A stretch of DNA of 64,000 bases from Fischerella sp. JS2 (GCF_032393985.1 NZ_CP135918.1:6201724-6265723); one strand, 5' to 3'. Counted from the stretch's first letter, positions 8,385-18,541 are shown. A program made the numbers and translations. The notes: generated by a model from the letters alone, not told the origin.

Positions 8385-9482
8385 CTACTCCCTAATCTCT
8401 AACAAGCTACCGCGTTTAATTTGTTCTCGTTCGATCGCTTCAAATAAAGCTTGAAAATTGCCTTCACCGAAACCTTGAGCTTGGCAACGGCGTTCTATAA
8501 ATTCAAAGAAAAAAGTGGGCTGTCCAAAAATAGGCTGGGTGAAAATTTGCAGTAGCAAAGCATGGGGAGTCTTTTGGTTCCAGTCCACCAAAATTTCTTG
8601 TTGAGTGATCGCTTCTAGTTCTGCACTAGAAAGGGGAAATTCTGGACGTTCTTTGAGCTGCAAATAATAGCTTTGGGGAACTGGGAGCAAGGATAAACCA
8701 CAAGCACGAAATTTAGCGATCGCACTTACAATGTTCGCAGTTTGTAAAGCAATATGTTGAATTCCTGGACCTTGATTAACATTTAGAAATTCCTGAATTT
8801 GAGAATTAGCTGAAGCGGGTTCATTAATTGGCAATTGGACATCGCCGTAGCGAGAAACCATCACTTGGCTGTACAAAGACGAGTAATCGGTTTGAATTTG
8901 AAATGTCTGCTGGGGTTGAAAATCAAGGATTTTTTCATACCAAGTCACTGCACGTTTTAGATCACCCACTGCAACATTGAGGACAATGTGATCTATGGCG
9001 GTGATCGAGTGGTGGGGTGATCGGGTGGTGGGGTGGTGGGGTGAAATCTTCTTATCTTCCCTTTTTTCTATCAACGTATGTGTCAGAGAACCCCAAGCAG
9101 CTATTTTGCTCCACTTAATGTATCTGTCTCCATATTGATAGTGTTGGATGGGTTGTAAGACTTTAGCACCGTATGCTTGAGCGCGAGCGATCGCTGCTTC
9201 TACATCTTCAATGACAAAAGCAACATCTGCCACACCGGGGGGATGCTGGCGCAGAAAATCTGCGACTGGACTTGTAGGTGAAAGTGGTGAAGACAACAAA
9301 AAGCAAACAGAACCACTTTTAATTGCTTCTGTACAAGTGTGAAAACAACTCTCGTTGTTTGTATATATAAAGGGGGTTAAAAGTGTCGAACTTTCAACCG
9401 CCTGAAAACCAAGATGACTGACAAACCAATCACGCCAAGCTTTGGCATCTTCCACGTAAAAGTGAACCCAATTAATTTTCAT
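8385..9482 (-). CDS. hpd: 4-Hydroxyphenylpyruvate dioxygenase
   Basis: A 365-residue two-domain VOC-fold Fe(II) enzyme that converts 4-hydroxyphenylpyruvate to homogentisate, the head-group precursor for tocopherol and, in some lineages, plastoquinone. Iron ligands are visible in the second domain: the histidine in AIDHIVLNV, the histidine in PGIQHIALQT and the glutamate in FFFEFIERR. Between the domains, about 20 extra residues (KISPHHPTTRSPHHS) are encoded by the repeat GTGGTGGGGTG at 9000-9045. This insertion keeps the frame and is not expected in the family. It appears to be a single gene. Confidence 0.9.
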   Translation of the reverse strand: MKINWVHFYVEDAKAWRDWFVSHLGFQAVESSTLLTPFIYTNNESCFHTCTEAIKSGSVCFLLSSPLSPTSPVADFLRQHPPGVADVAFVIEDVEAAIARAQAYGAKVLQPIQHYQYGDRYIKWSKIAAWGSLTHTLIEKREDKKISPHHPTTRSPHHSITAIDHIVLNVAVGDLKRAVTWYEKILDFQPQQTFQIQTDYSSLYSQVMVSRYGDVQLPINEPASANSQIQEFLNVNQGPGIQHIALQTANIVSAIAKFRACGLSLLPVPQSYYLQLKERPEFPLSSAELEAITQQEILVDWNQKTPHALLLQIFTQPIFGQPTFFFEFIERRCQAQGFGEGNFQALFEAIEREQIKRGSLLEIRE

Positions 9483-9816
9483 AAGCTAGGAGAATCCAGC
9501 ACGACAGCCTATCTGTCTCGTTATTTTGCCTTTTTTGCTGGATTTTCTGGTCATTCCTAAGCAAGATTATTTGTTATTAGTCAATTGTCAATTCTCAATT
9601 GTCATTGGTTAGTGGTTAGTAGTTAGTAGTTATTCCCCACTCCACCCTACGGGAAGCCTATGAGCGTGTCTACACACTCCACCCTTACCTTAAGCCTATG
9701 AGCGCATGGCAGATGACGCCACGTGCTTTATGCCGGGAGAAGAGTCCACCGCACTGCCTCGTCTACACACTCCTCACACTCCCCATCACCCCACCACCCC
9801 ATCTCCACTACTTCCA
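9483..9816. repeat. Intergenic block of dispersed and heptamer repeats
   Basis: It holds TTAGTAG-type heptamers (about 9600-9632), a CCACCCTACGGGAAGCC...TCTACACACTCC unit (about 9650-9685) and a second, partly degenerate unit. A 62-bp segment at 9726-9787 matches 51913-51974 with two mismatches. The same units recur at 27160-27310, 40673-40750 and inside genes. No gene. Confidence 0.8.
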
Positions 9817-10758
9817 CTAAACTTCAGTACCTATTGCCAACCGCACTCCCCAAAACAGAATTAAAGTTGCGATCGCTAGCCAGTCGCGTTTTTTGAGGCG
9901 TAAGTCGTGCCATTGAACCCGATGTTCATTAGGACTGGTAAAACCTCTGACCATCATGGCGTTTGCCATTTGTTCTGCTCTCAGTAGCAGGTTCTGCAAA
10001 AGTCTTTCTGCTACAAGCATCCAAACTTTAACTGCTCCTTTTAATCCTAATTTTTTCCAATTGATTGCTCTTGTCATGATCGAGCGAACTAAATTCTGTA
10101 CTTCTTCTAAAACCAAAGGTATAAAACGTAATGACAAAGTCAACATTAAGGTGATTTCAGTCACAGGTATATTAAACCTTTGTAGTGGTTGCATTAAGCT
10201 TTCGAGCGCAGCTGTGATTTCTTCTGGAGCAGTGGTCAACAAGTATAAATTAGTACTATAAATCACAGTAAATAAAATAGTACTCAGGCTGATTGCTAAA
10301 TCTAAAGAACGACGAGTTACTTTTATTACCCCTTTTTCAAATAGTACGTAACTATATTTTTGCTGATTGTGAGTGGGTAAAGTTTCAATAGTTGGAGCAG
10401 GAGTAGTAGAAGTAGTAAGATTTGATTGCTCGGTTAGGATAAAATCGTTTTCTGGCAGGCGGGGTTGATAGCTTATACCCAAACCATCAGGGCTAATAGC
10501 AGCAATCACTAACACAAAAAAGCATAGCATTAATAACCAACCCATCTGCTGCTGCCAAACTCGCTTGGGAATTCTAGCGATTAAGGTAGCAAGAATCAAC
10601 AATATAACCAGTAATACCCGCCATAAGTTGTTAGCAAAAATGTAAGTAGTCAGAAAGCTCATCAACCAGATAAACTTGATACGCGGATCGAGTTTGTGTA
10701 ACCAAGTTTGTGGTTGTTCTAAATAAAGACCTATTGGTAGCGATCGCAGTAAATCCAT
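9817..10758 (-). CDS. Energy-coupling factor transporter T component (CbiQ family)
   Basis: A 313-residue membrane protein. The N-terminus (LHKLDPRIKFIW) is the classic start of the CbiQ/EcfT family; hydrophobic helices follow at about 30-60, 75-100 and 160-185, and a C-terminal helix lies near 290-310. The coupling-helix region contains the AMMVRGF motif (Ala-Arg-Gly type) that docks on the ATPases. It would link an S component to EcfA ATPases for vitamin or metal uptake. No S component or ATPase gene is adjacent, so the substrate cannot be assigned. A threonine/proline-rich extracytoplasmic loop near residues 105-135 is unusually long. Confidence 0.85.
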   Translation of the reverse strand: MDLLRSLPIGLYLEQPQTWLHKLDPRIKFIWLMSFLTTYIFANNLWRVLLVILLILATLIARIPKRVWQQQMGWLLMLCFFVLVIAAISPDGLGISYQPRLPENDFILTEQSNLTTSTTPAPTIETLPTHNQQKYSYVLFEKGVIKVTRRSLDLAISLSTILFTVIYSTNLYLLTTAPEEITAALESLMQPLQRFNIPVTEITLMLTLSLRFIPLVLEEVQNLVRSIMTRAINWKKLGLKGAVKVWMLVAERLLQNLLLRAEQMANAMMVRGFTSPNEHRVQWHDLRLKKRDWLAIATLILFWGVRLAIGTEV

Positions 10759-10877
10759 TTCTCAATTTTAGATTTTAGATTTTAGATTTTGGATTATTGA
10801 ACTACTTGTAATTTCCAAGATTTATGATTTTAGACAGGTTTACCCAATCTAAAATCCAAAATCCAAAATCCAAAATT
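10759..10877. repeat. Noncoding inverted repeat of TTTTAGATT/AATCCAAAA units
   Basis: The right part of this spacer has TTTTAGATTTTAGA units and the left part has their complement (CCAAAATCCAAAATCC), so the spacer can fold into a long AT-rich hairpin. A similar unit lies at 3683-3745. It is a typical Nostocales noncoding repeat and could serve as the end of the cbiQ transcript. Confidence 0.6.
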
Positions 10878-12239
10878 CTAGACGCGGGCAGCTCTGTTAT
10901 TATTAGCATTTTCCACATCTCGAGCTTTTTTACTCCGCCAGATCAATCGGATTGGAGTACCCTTGAATCCTAGTTGTTGCCGGAATTGTCGCTCGATATA
11001 GCGACGGTAGTTATCATTAAAACGTTTAGCATCATTGACAAACAATGCTATTGTAGGTGGCTGAGTGCTAACTTGCGTACCGTAATAAATTTTGCCCTGT
11101 TTGCCACTGCGACTGACTGGTGGGGAATGCCAGCGAACAGCTTCTTCGAGAACTTCGTTGATTACTGAGGTGCTGACGCGGCGCTTGTGTTCCGCAGCTG
11201 CCTGATTTACCAATTCCAAAATCTTCTCTACCCTTTGTCCAGTCAAAGCGCTGACAAAGATGGTTTCTGACCACTCAGTAAAATGCAACCTTTCTTGTAA
11301 ATGTTTTTCGTAATCGTAGATGGTGTAAGAGTCTTTGTCTACCGCATCCCACTTATTCACCACAACAACACAGGCCCGTCCTTCTTCGATTACCCGTCCG
11401 GCTAACTTTTGGTCTTGTTCTGTGACACCATCAATAGCATCGATTACCAATAAAACGACATCAGCGCGACGAATTGCTTTAAAAGCGCGATTGATACTAA
11501 AAAATTCCGGGCCGTATTCTACGTTTTTCTTTTTGCGAATTCCGGCGGTGTCAATCAAACGATAGGTTTGTCCATTACGTTCAATTTCAGTATCAATTGC
11601 ATCACGAGTTGTACCGGAAATTGGGCTCACAATCGCTCTTTCTTCACCAACCAAAGCATTCAACAAGCTTGATTTGCCTACATTTGGACGTCCGACAATT
11701 GCGATTTTGATTTCATCTATATCTGGAAGATCCTGGACTGGCTGTAAATAATTTACCAGTGCATCTAGTAAATCTCCCGTACCACTACCATGAATAGCAG
11801 AGACAGGAAAAGGTTCACCTAACCCTAAATTCCAAAATTCGGCAGCTTGGATTAAACCTTGTTCTGGAGATTCACATTTATTCACAGCCAACAGTACGGG
11901 TACAGGTTGTTGTCGTAACCATGTAGCGATTTCTTCGTCAGCGGCTGTCGGGCCAGTCAAGCCGTCAACTACAAAAATAGCCGCACTAGCTTCTCCAAGG
12001 GCGGCCATAGCCTGTTGGCGAATTAGTGGTAAAAATTCAGTATCATCATTAAAGACTAAACCACCAGTATCGACAACCATAAATTCACGATCGCGCCAAA
12101 AGGCGTTTAAATATGTGCGATCGCGTGTTACTCCTGGTTGGTCATAAACAATAGCAGATTGCTCCCCTGCCAAACGATTGACAAGAGTAGATTTGCCCAC
12201 ATTTGGGCGACCAATAATAGCTACGATAGGAAGTCTCAT
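10878..12239 (-). CDS. der: Ribosome biogenesis GTPase Der
   Basis: A 453-residue protein with two tandem GTPase domains and a C-terminal KH-like domain, which acts in 50S ribosome maturation. The two P-loops are [13 protein letters not shown] near residue 8 and [13 protein letters not shown] near residue 180. DTGG and DTAG (G3) and NKCE and NKWD (G4) are also visible. The C-terminus (about 355-440) includes [21 protein letters not shown] of the KH-like fold. Length is normal. It lies upstream of cbiQ on the same strand, separated by the AT-rich repeat. Confidence 0.98.
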   Translation of the reverse strand: MRLPIVAIIGRPNVGKSTLVNRLAGEQSAIVYDQPGVTRDRTYLNAFWRDREFMVVDTGGLVFNDDTEFLPLIRQQAMAALGEASAAIFVVDGLTGPTAADEEIATWLRQQPVPVLLAVNKCESPEQGLIQAAEFWNLGLGEPFPVSAIHGSGTGDLLDALVNYLQPVQDLPDIDEIKIAIVGRPNVGKSSLLNALVGEERAIVSPISGTTRDAIDTEIERNGQTYRLIDTAGIRKKKNVEYGPEFFSINRAFKAIRRADVVLLVIDAIDGVTEQDQKLAGRVIEEGRACVVVVNKWDAVDKDSYTIYDYEKHLQERLHFTEWSETIFVSALTGQRVEKILELVNQAAAEHKRRVSTSVINEVLEEAVRWHSPPVSRSGKQGKIYYGTQVSTQPPTIALFVNDAKRFNDNYRRYIERQFRQQLGFKGTPIRLIWRSKKARDVENANNNRAARV

Positions 12240-12563
12240 AAGCTGATGCAGAATACTGCAAATCTTTATTGTAGCGATTAGAGCTGAGCTTTTTGTCTGT
12301 TTACTATTTAATTAGTAGAAATAACAGTCTGCAAAGCGATAATATATCTGTGTACCCTCTGGGAAGCCCCCTTGGGGATATCTATGTTAACCAAAAATAA
12401 TTGGACAATTGCTAAAAATCTAATTTTGCTTTTCAATTTACATTCGACTTAAATTATATTTTTAATAATTAATTGTTCATCAGTTAAAGGTTTCCTAATT
12501 TATACTTCCTCATTTTTAATTCAATACCAACTGCTAAAAAAGTTTTTCTTCCTATTAAGAAAG
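12240..12563. other. Intergenic region between divergent der and methyltransferase genes
   Basis: AT-rich with no gene seen. It must hold both promoters. A small GC-rich segment near 12355-12385 (CCCTCTGGGAAGCCCCCTTGGGG) resembles the dispersed repeats and can fold weakly. Confidence 0.4.
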
Positions 12564-13169
12564 ATGACTCAACAACGGGAATTTCCTGATTGGAATAATT
12601 TGTATCAAGAACGGCAAGTGGAAACTATGCCTTGGTATAATCCAGATATAGATGCTGATCTGGAGCAAGCTTTAATTGAGTTCAAGATTGTTTCTGGAAT
12701 AGTATTGGATCTCGGAACTGGGCCGGGTACACAGGCGATCGCATTAGCGAAAAAAGGTTTTCGGGTGACTGGGAGTGATATTTCTGAAGCTGCGATCACT
12801 CAGGCTAATAGTAAGGCTAAAGAAGAAGGTTTAGATGTTAGTTTTATACAGGATGATATTTTTAATAGTCATTTGAATCAAGAGTTTGATTTTGTGTTTG
12901 ATCGGGGCTGTTTTCATGTATTTCATCCTGATTTAAGACAGGATTATGTTCGGATTGTGCACAGTTTGATTAAGCCCAAAGGTTATTTGTTTCTGAAATG
13001 CTTTAGCCATTTGGAAACAAGGGAAGGAGGCCCTTATCGATTTACACCGGAAGAAATCAAGCAAATTTTTGGCGATCGCTTCCATGTAAGATCTATTCAT
13101 GAAACGGTTTATCAAGGTACTCTCGACCCATTGCCCAAGGCGTTATTTAGTATTTTGCAAAAAATTTAA
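12564..13169 (+). CDS. Class I SAM-dependent methyltransferase
   Basis: A 201-residue single-domain Rossmann methyltransferase. Motif I is VLDLGTGPGTQAIALA (SAM binding) near residue 47. The motif II acidic residue is in VTGSDIS, and a post-motif FDFVFDRGCFHVF segment follows, as in thiopurine/tellurite-type small methyltransferases. Substrate unknown; TPMT/TehB-like is possible. The start ATG follows AAGAAAG. The GNAT gene that follows 95 bases later may be cotranscribed. Confidence 0.85.
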   Translation: MTQQREFPDWNNLYQERQVETMPWYNPDIDADLEQALIEFKIVSGIVLDLGTGPGTQAIALAKKGFRVTGSDISEAAITQANSKAKEEGLDVSFIQDDIFNSHLNQEFDFVFDRGCFHVFHPDLRQDYVRIVHSLIKPKGYLFLKCFSHLETREGGPYRFTPEEIKQIFGDRFHVRSIHETVYQGTLDPLPKALFSILQKI

Positions 13170-13264
13170 ATCTCTCAATGCTTGCTGTACAAGGAAAATT
13201 ACGTTTTTGTTTAATTGGTAGGGCGGTATCCTTGAAGCTAAAAGCAAAGAGAGCAAAATCTATA

Positions 13265-13828
13265 ATGAATACAAATTTCTCATTGACTTCTTTCCCCATA
13301 CTGGAGACTAAACGCCTCCTTTTGCGTCAAGAAAACTTAGCAGATGCTGAAGCTGTATTTGCAGTGTTTTCTGACCCAAAAGTAACTCAATTTCATAACC
13401 TTGCCACCTTCTGGGAAATTGAGGAGGCATTCGGTCTTATTAAGCGACGGGCAAAACGATTGGAAATTGGGTGTGGAATACGGTGGGGAATTACGCTTAA
13501 GCAAGACAACACCTTAATTGGTTCCTGTGGTTTTACTTGGGATAAACAAGCATGTGGTGCTGATATAGGTTATGAACTTGCTAGCATCTATTGGAGACAA
13601 GGCATTATGACAGAGGCTTTACAAGCTATTCTGCAATTTGGGTTTGAGGAGATGGGCTTGCAGTTTGTTGTTGCCGAAGTCATGTTGAATAACATTGCTT
13701 CTAAGAAACTGTTGGAAAAGTTAGGATTTCAAAGTCAGGGTGTGCTGTTTCAGCACGGATTTTGGAAGGGGCAGTATCATGACTTGGAGCGGTTTATACT
13801 AATCAAAGTTGAGAGTAATATAGGTTAA
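13265..13828 (+). CDS. GNAT-family N-acetyltransferase (RimJ/RimL-like)
   Basis: About 187 residues. The open frame reaches back to 13178, but homologues begin near the ATG at 13265, just before FPILETKRLLLRQ, the usual RimJ/RimL N-terminus. The acetyl-CoA-binding region is IGYELASIYWRQGIMTEAL, where the RQG element substitutes for the pyrophosphate loop. NNIASKKLLEKLGF is the typical C-terminal motif. It probably acetylates a protein N-terminus or a small amine; the substrate is unknown. Confidence 0.85.
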   Translation: MNTNFSLTSFPILETKRLLLRQENLADAEAVFAVFSDPKVTQFHNLATFWEIEEAFGLIKRRAKRLEIGCGIRWGITLKQDNTLIGSCGFTWDKQACGADIGYELASIYWRQGIMTEALQAILQFGFEEMGLQFVVAEVMLNNIASKKLLEKLGFQSQGVLFQHGFWKGQYHDLERFILIKVESNIG

Positions 13829-14106
13829 CCTAAACTTGGAGTCAAAGTGATGCGATCGCCCTTAATTTTACCAAAGGGACGTGCTTTTCTCCAAGGATCA
13901 AAGGTGATTTCCCTCTCCTGGCGCTGATACAATTTCTTTGGTAGGTAAGGTCATAGTAATTTTTTTCTGCCGATAGTTTCTATCTTGACTGAAATGTATA
14001 AAAGTGCGATCGCTTTGAAGTAACCATAACTGCCAAAATCTCTCAAAGAGAATATTCTGGAACACTTTGCAGTAGAATGAGACCTTTAGAGAGAGGAGGG
14101 CAAAAA

Positions 14107-15462
14107 GTGACTCGGGTCATCATCGTGCGCCACGGTCAAAGCACATATAACACTGAAAAGCGTATTCAAGGGCGCACCGATGCGTCTAAATTAACTGAAA
14201 AAGGTTGTAACGATGCCAGCTTAGTTGGCAAAGCCCTCAGTAATATTTCATTCAATGCTATTTATAGTAGTCCCCTACAGCGAGCCAAACAAACAGCAGA
14301 TATCATCTGGCAAGCTTTAGAAAATAACTCTGGGCAGTCTGTTGTTCCTCAAACTTCCAATCTGCTGCTAGAAATTGACTTGCCTTTGTGGGAGAAAATG
14401 CTGGTAGCGGAAGTTAAACAGAAGTTTGCGGAAGATTACCGCATCTGGAAGGAATCACCCCATCAACTACAGATGCTTGTTCCAGACAGTGAGGGAAATA
14501 GCCGAGAACATTATCCTGTTTTAGCTTTATACGAACAAGCACAGCAATTTTGGCAAGAAATTCTGTCCCGTCATCAAGGGCAAACTATCTTAATAGTAGG
14601 GCATAACGGCATTAATCGAGCTTTAATCAGCACAGCACTAGCAATTTCTCCATCTCGCTACCATTCCATCCAGCAATCTAACTGCGGCGTTAGCGTCCTG
14701 AATTTTGCAGGTGATTTAGGAGATACAGTGCAGCTAGAATCTATGAACCAAACGCAACACTTGGGAGATATTCTCCCCTCTTTGCGACCAAACCATCAAG
14801 GTGTGCGTTTATTGCTGATCCGCCACGGCGAAACTGAGTGGAATCGCCAAGGTAAGTTTCAAGGTCAAATTGATGTTCCTCTCAATGACAATGGTAGGCT
14901 ACAGGCACAAAAAGCCGCCACATTTCTCAAAGATGTGGAACTTGATTTTGCCATCAGCAGCCCGATGTTACGTCCGAAAGAAACCGCCCAAATCATCTTA
15001 CAGAACCACAACAGTATCAAGTTAGAATTGCAAAATGGTTTTAGAGAAATTAGCCACGGACTTTGGGAAGGAAAATTAGAATCAGAAATTGAACAAGAAT
15101 TTCCAGGGGAGTTGCAGCGCTGGCGAACAACACCAGCCCAAGTACAAATGCCCGCAGGGGAAAATTTGCAACAGGTATGGCAACGCAGCGTCGCAACTTG
15201 GCAATCAGTTGTAGAAGCAGCATTGGCAAACCAACTCCAAACCGGGATAGTCGTTGCTCATGATGCTACTAACAAAACCCTGCTTTGCCATATTCTAGGT
15301 TTATCACCAGATAATTTCTGGAATTTCCGTCAGGGTAATGGTGCAGTCAGTGTTATAGACTACCCTTCAGGATTAAATGGTTTACCAGTGTTGCAAGCAA
15401 TGAATATTACCACTCATTTGGGTGGAGGGGTGCTAGATCAGACCGCAGCAGGGGCGTTGTAA
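14107..15462 (+). CDS. Tandem two-domain histidine phosphatase (phosphoglycerate-mutase-like)
   Basis: About 451 residues with two complete histidine-phosphatase domains. The first has VIIVRHGQSTYN at the N-terminus and IVGHNGIN, and the second, from about residue 240, has LLIRHGETEWNRQGKFQG and VVAHDATNK. The GTG at 14107 is chosen over the ATG at 14077 because GAGGAGGG lies six bases before it and because it starts directly with the catalytic strand. Tandem domains of this type occur across cyanobacteria. The substrate is unknown; a cofactor-dependent phosphoglycerate mutase or a sugar-phosphate phosphatase is possible. The dihydroorotase-like gene follows after 10 bases, so the two likely form an operon. 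Confidence 0.85.
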   Translation: MTRVIIVRHGQSTYNTEKRIQGRTDASKLTEKGCNDASLVGKALSNISFNAIYSSPLQRAKQTADIIWQALENNSGQSVVPQTSNLLLEIDLPLWEKMLVAEVKQKFAEDYRIWKESPHQLQMLVPDSEGNSREHYPVLALYEQAQQFWQEILSRHQGQTILIVGHNGINRALISTALAISPSRYHSIQQSNCGVSVLNFAGDLGDTVQLESMNQTQHLGDILPSLRPNHQGVRLLLIRHGETEWNRQGKFQGQIDVPLNDNGRLQAQKAATFLKDVELDFAISSPMLRPKETAQIILQNHNSIKLELQNGFREISHGLWEGKLESEIEQEFPGELQRWRTTPAQVQMPAGENLQQVWQRSVATWQSVVEAALANQLQTGIVVAHDATNKTLLCHILGLSPDNFWNFRQGNGAVSVIDYPSGLNGLPVLQAMNITTHLGGGVLDQTAAGAL

Positions 15463-15472
15463 GAGTTATGCT

Positions 15473-16774
15473 ATGACAAGTGAATTATTACAACAAGTAC
15501 GGATTATTGACCCGGTTTCTGGCACTGACCAAGTAGCTAATGTGCTGATTGATAATGGTTATATCCAGTCAGTAGCAAATAGTATTTCTAATGTGCCAGA
15601 AGACACTTACGTCCAAGACTGTCATGGGTTAGTCTTAGGAACAGGGTTGATAGATTTGTATAGCCATTCTGGAGAACCGGGATTGGAAGAACGGGAAACC
15701 CTTTGTTCTCTACTACAAGCAGCGACGGCTGGTGGCTTCACAAGAATTAGCATCTTACCCGACACATCCCCGGCTATAGATAACCCGGCAGTGGTAGCGC
15801 AGTTGTTGGAATTGGGGAGATGGGGAGAAAAAAGCACCCCACCACCCCGTCACCCCACCACCCCATCACAAAAACCCTATCTCAACATCTGGGGTGCGAT
15901 CACTCTTGATGTTGCTGGTAAGCAAATGACGGAGTTAGCAGATTTAGCGGCGGCGGGGGTAGTCGGTTTTGCCGATGGTCAGCCTTTGGAAAATACGGCA
16001 CTGGTACGGCGAGTGTTAGAGTATCTCCAGCCCTTGGGAAAGCCTGTGGCACTTTGGTGTTGCGATCGCCAACTCAGGTCTAATGGAGTCATGCGCGAAG
16101 GTCCAGACTCTCTGCGCTTTGGTTTGCCAGGAAATCCTGCTGCTTCTGAAACCTCGGCAATCGCTGCTTTGATAGAATTGGTAGCTGCGACGGGGACACC
16201 AGTACACATTATGCGCGTTTCTACTGCCCGTAGCGTCGAATTAATCGCATCGGCAAAAAACCAAGGCTTACCAATCACCGCTAGCACGACTTGGATGCAT
16301 GTTTTACTTGACACAGAATCACTTAAGAGCTATAATCCAAACTTGCATTTAGAGCCGCCCTTGGGTAATCCCAGTGATTTGTTAGCATTGCGGCAAGCAG
16401 TACGTACAGGTATTGTAGATGCGATCGCCATTGACCACGCCCCCTATACCTACGAAGAAAAAACTGTTGCATTTGCCGAAGCACCACCGGGGGCAATAGG
16501 TTTAGAGTTAGCGCTACCTTTGTTATGGCAACATTTGGTAGAAACTGGGGAATTTAGCGCCCTACAATTGTGGCAAGCATTGAGTAGCCGTCCAGCAGAG
16601 TGTTTAAAACAGAATTTGAGTGCGATCGCTCCTGGACAAAAGGCAGAATTAACATTATTTGATCCGCAGCAAAGCTGGAAAGTTGACAGACAAAATCTTT
16701 GTACCCTCTCACAGAATACACCTTGGTTAGGACAACAGTTGACAGGTAGGGTAGTGAAAATTTGGATACCTTAG
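15473..16774 (+). CDS. Dihydroorotase-like protein, probably lacking catalytic metal site
   Basis: A 433-residue amidohydrolase-fold protein related to class I dihydroorotase (pyrimidine synthesis). Several catalytic positions differ from the active enzyme. The DxHxHxR motif reads DLYSHSG, so the first metal histidine and the substrate arginine are gone. The HAED position reads LWCCD, the third metal histidine (HVST block) reads HIMRVST, and TDHAPH reads IDHAPY. One aspartate (FADG) and one aspartate/histidine (IDHAP) remain. This recalls inactive PyrC-prime subunits that support aspartate transcarbamoylase. Residues near 118-135 (STPPPRHPTTPS) come from an in-frame repeat insertion. The start is ATG, 10 bases after the phosphatase gene. 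Confidence 0.75.
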   Translation: MTSELLQQVRIIDPVSGTDQVANVLIDNGYIQSVANSISNVPEDTYVQDCHGLVLGTGLIDLYSHSGEPGLEERETLCSLLQAATAGGFTRISILPDTSPAIDNPAVVAQLLELGRWGEKSTPPPRHPTTPSQKPYLNIWGAITLDVAGKQMTELADLAAAGVVGFADGQPLENTALVRRVLEYLQPLGKPVALWCCDRQLRSNGVMREGPDSLRFGLPGNPAASETSAIAALIELVAATGTPVHIMRVSTARSVELIASAKNQGLPITASTTWMHVLLDTESLKSYNPNLHLEPPLGNPSDLLALRQAVRTGIVDAIAIDHAPYTYEEKTVAFAEAPPGAIGLELALPLLWQHLVETGEFSALQLWQALSSRPAECLKQNLSAIAPGQKAELTLFDPQQSWKVDRQNLCTLSQNTPWLGQQLTGRVVKIWIP

Positions 16775-17009
16775 TTGTAGCTTGGCATAAAATCATGTGT
16801 TTTGAAACGCAGAGGAGCGCAAAGGTAGCGCAGAGGAGCGCAGAGCGTTTTTAAGTTTTATTAGTGGCGAATTTTGGTGATGTTGTAACTAGTAAACACT
16901 ACCTTTTTCATTGGAGGGTAGCGGCGGTTATCCTCCTTCCATTTTTGGTAAAAACTACTATAATTACTTAGACAAGACAAAAATTCGTAAAATCAAGCTA
17001 CGCCTAACT

Positions 17010-17984
17010 GTGTTTACAACTGCACTTATTCAACGAGATCAAACCCAACCGGGTGCATTACCACTAGATTTATTTGCGGCGATCGAGAGTTTAAAAAAAG
17101 AATTGAATGCGGTTATCCTGGCTCATTATTATCAAGAGCCAGATATTCAAGATATTGCAGACTTTATTGGCGATTCTCTACAACTTTCTAAAGCAGCAGC
17201 TGATACTAATGCTGATGTAATCGTCTTTGCTGGCGTTCACTTCATGGCTGAAACAGCCAAGATTCTCAATCCCGATAAAATGGTGCTGTTACCAGATGTG
17301 AATGCTGGTTGTTCTTTAGCAGATACCTGTCCACCAAAAGAGTTTGCAGAATTTAAAGCAGCGCATCCCGGACATTTAGTAGTTTCTTACATCAATTGCT
17401 CTGCTGAAATTAAGGCAATGAGCGATATTATTTGTACCAGTTCCAACGCTGTCAAAATTGTGCAGCAGTTACCCAAAGATCAACCGATCATTTTTGCCCC
17501 TGATCGGAATTTGGGACGGTATGTGATGGAACAGACTGGGCGAGATATGGTGTTATGGCAAGGTAGCTGTATCGTCCATGAGACTTTTTCGGAAAAGAAA
17601 ATCGTCCAGCTGAAAATAGCACATCCAGAAGCAGAAGCGATCGCACATCCAGAATGTGAACCTGCTGTTTTGCGTCACGCTAGTTTCATCGGTTCTACAG
17701 CTGCTTTATTGAAATATTGTCAACAAAGTCCGACTCAAGAATTTATTGTGGCTACGGAACCAGGAATTATTCACCAGATGCAGAAAGCTGCACCATCCAA
17801 GCATTTTATTCCTGCGCCACCAATTAATAATTGCAACTGTAATGAATGTCCGTTTATGCGGTTAAATACTTTGGAAAAATTGTATTTGGCAATGAAAAAT
17901 CGTGCGCCAGAAATCACCATGTCTGAAGAGATACGCCTAGCGGCGTTGCGTCCAATTCAACGGATGTTGGAGATGAGTGTTTAG
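17010..17984 (+). CDS. nadA: Quinolinate synthase
   Basis: A [4Fe-4S] enzyme that condenses iminoaspartate with dihydroxyacetone phosphate to give quinolinate in NAD synthesis. Visible signatures are [20 protein letters not shown], the three cluster cysteines in [17 protein letters not shown]... and [10 protein letters not shown], and IFAPDRNLG. The frame opens at 16911, but the GTG at 17010 gives the usual 324-residue length and N-terminus (FTTALIQRD), so I prefer it. No nadB or nadC is adjacent. Confidence 0.95.
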   Translation: MFTTALIQRDQTQPGALPLDLFAAIESLKKELNAVILAHYYQEPDIQDIADFIGDSLQLSKAAADTNADVIVFAGVHFMAETAKILNPDKMVLLPDVNAGCSLADTCPPKEFAEFKAAHPGHLVVSYINCSAEIKAMSDIICTSSNAVKIVQQLPKDQPIIFAPDRNLGRYVMEQTGRDMVLWQGSCIVHETFSEKKIVQLKIAHPEAEAIAHPECEPAVLRHASFIGSTAALLKYCQQSPTQEFIVATEPGIIHQMQKAAPSKHFIPAPPINNCNCNECPFMRLNTLEKLYLAMKNRAPEITMSEEIRLAALRPIQRMLEMSV

Positions 17985-18064
17985 GTAAATTTAATTAGTA
18001 GTGGAGATGCGATTTTGTCGCGTCTCTACACATTTTTATCAATTTAGGTTAAAAGAGTAAAATC

Positions 18065-18289
18065 ATGTTAGGTTTTGAGCGAATTACATTTGACCCGCAT
18101 ATTATGGCTGGACAGGCTTGCATACGCGGAATGCAATTCCCTATTTCATTAATTTTGAATTTAGTGGCGAATGGAAAAACTGTAGCAGAAATTTTAGAAG
18201 ACTATCCCTATTTAGAAGCAGAAGATATTCAGGAATCATTAATGTATGCTGCATGGTTAGCACGTGAACAGGTTTTCCAAATAAGATAA
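18065..18289 (+). CDS. DUF433 domain protein (antitoxin-like)
   Basis: A 74-residue protein. The FERITFDPHIMAGQACIRGMQ start and TVAEILEDYPYLEAEDIQESLMYAAWLA end are diagnostic of DUF433, a winged-helix-like small domain. It is often encoded just before a DUF5615 PIN-like toxin in cyanobacteria and is presumed to be the antitoxin. Here no DUF5615 frame follows; the next 250 bases hold only repeats. It may be an orphan left after loss of the toxin. Confidence 0.85.
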   Translation: MLGFERITFDPHIMAGQACIRGMQFPISLILNLVANGKTVAEILEDYPYLEAEDIQESLMYAAWLAREQVFQIR

Positions 18290-18541
18290 ACTTGGTTTTG
18301 CTTTGCTCTAGCTGATTTACCAACTTTAAATGTTGATTACTTGGGGTAAATGCTTTTTGAAAGTAGCGTCAGAAATGCAATTCATTGTAATCTATAGACA
18401 AAGGGGAGCATCCCAAATTTTTCAAAATACACAACGAAATAGCTCTGATTAACACTCTGCGTTTCTTTGCGTCAACCTCTGCGAACCTTTGCGTTTAATA
18501 ATAAGATAAATCTGGGAAATAACCTAATAATCAAAAATAAT
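18290..18541. other. Spacer with GCGTTTCTTTGCG-type repeat
   Basis: The segment at about 18455-18500 carries the repeated phrase CTCTGCG...CTTTGCG. The complementary type GCGCAGAGGAGCGCA occurs at 16800-16850, and a related GCAAAGACGCGAAG unit lies at 56160-56180. These are dispersed noncoding repeats. No toxin gene for the DUF433 protein was found. Confidence 0.5.
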
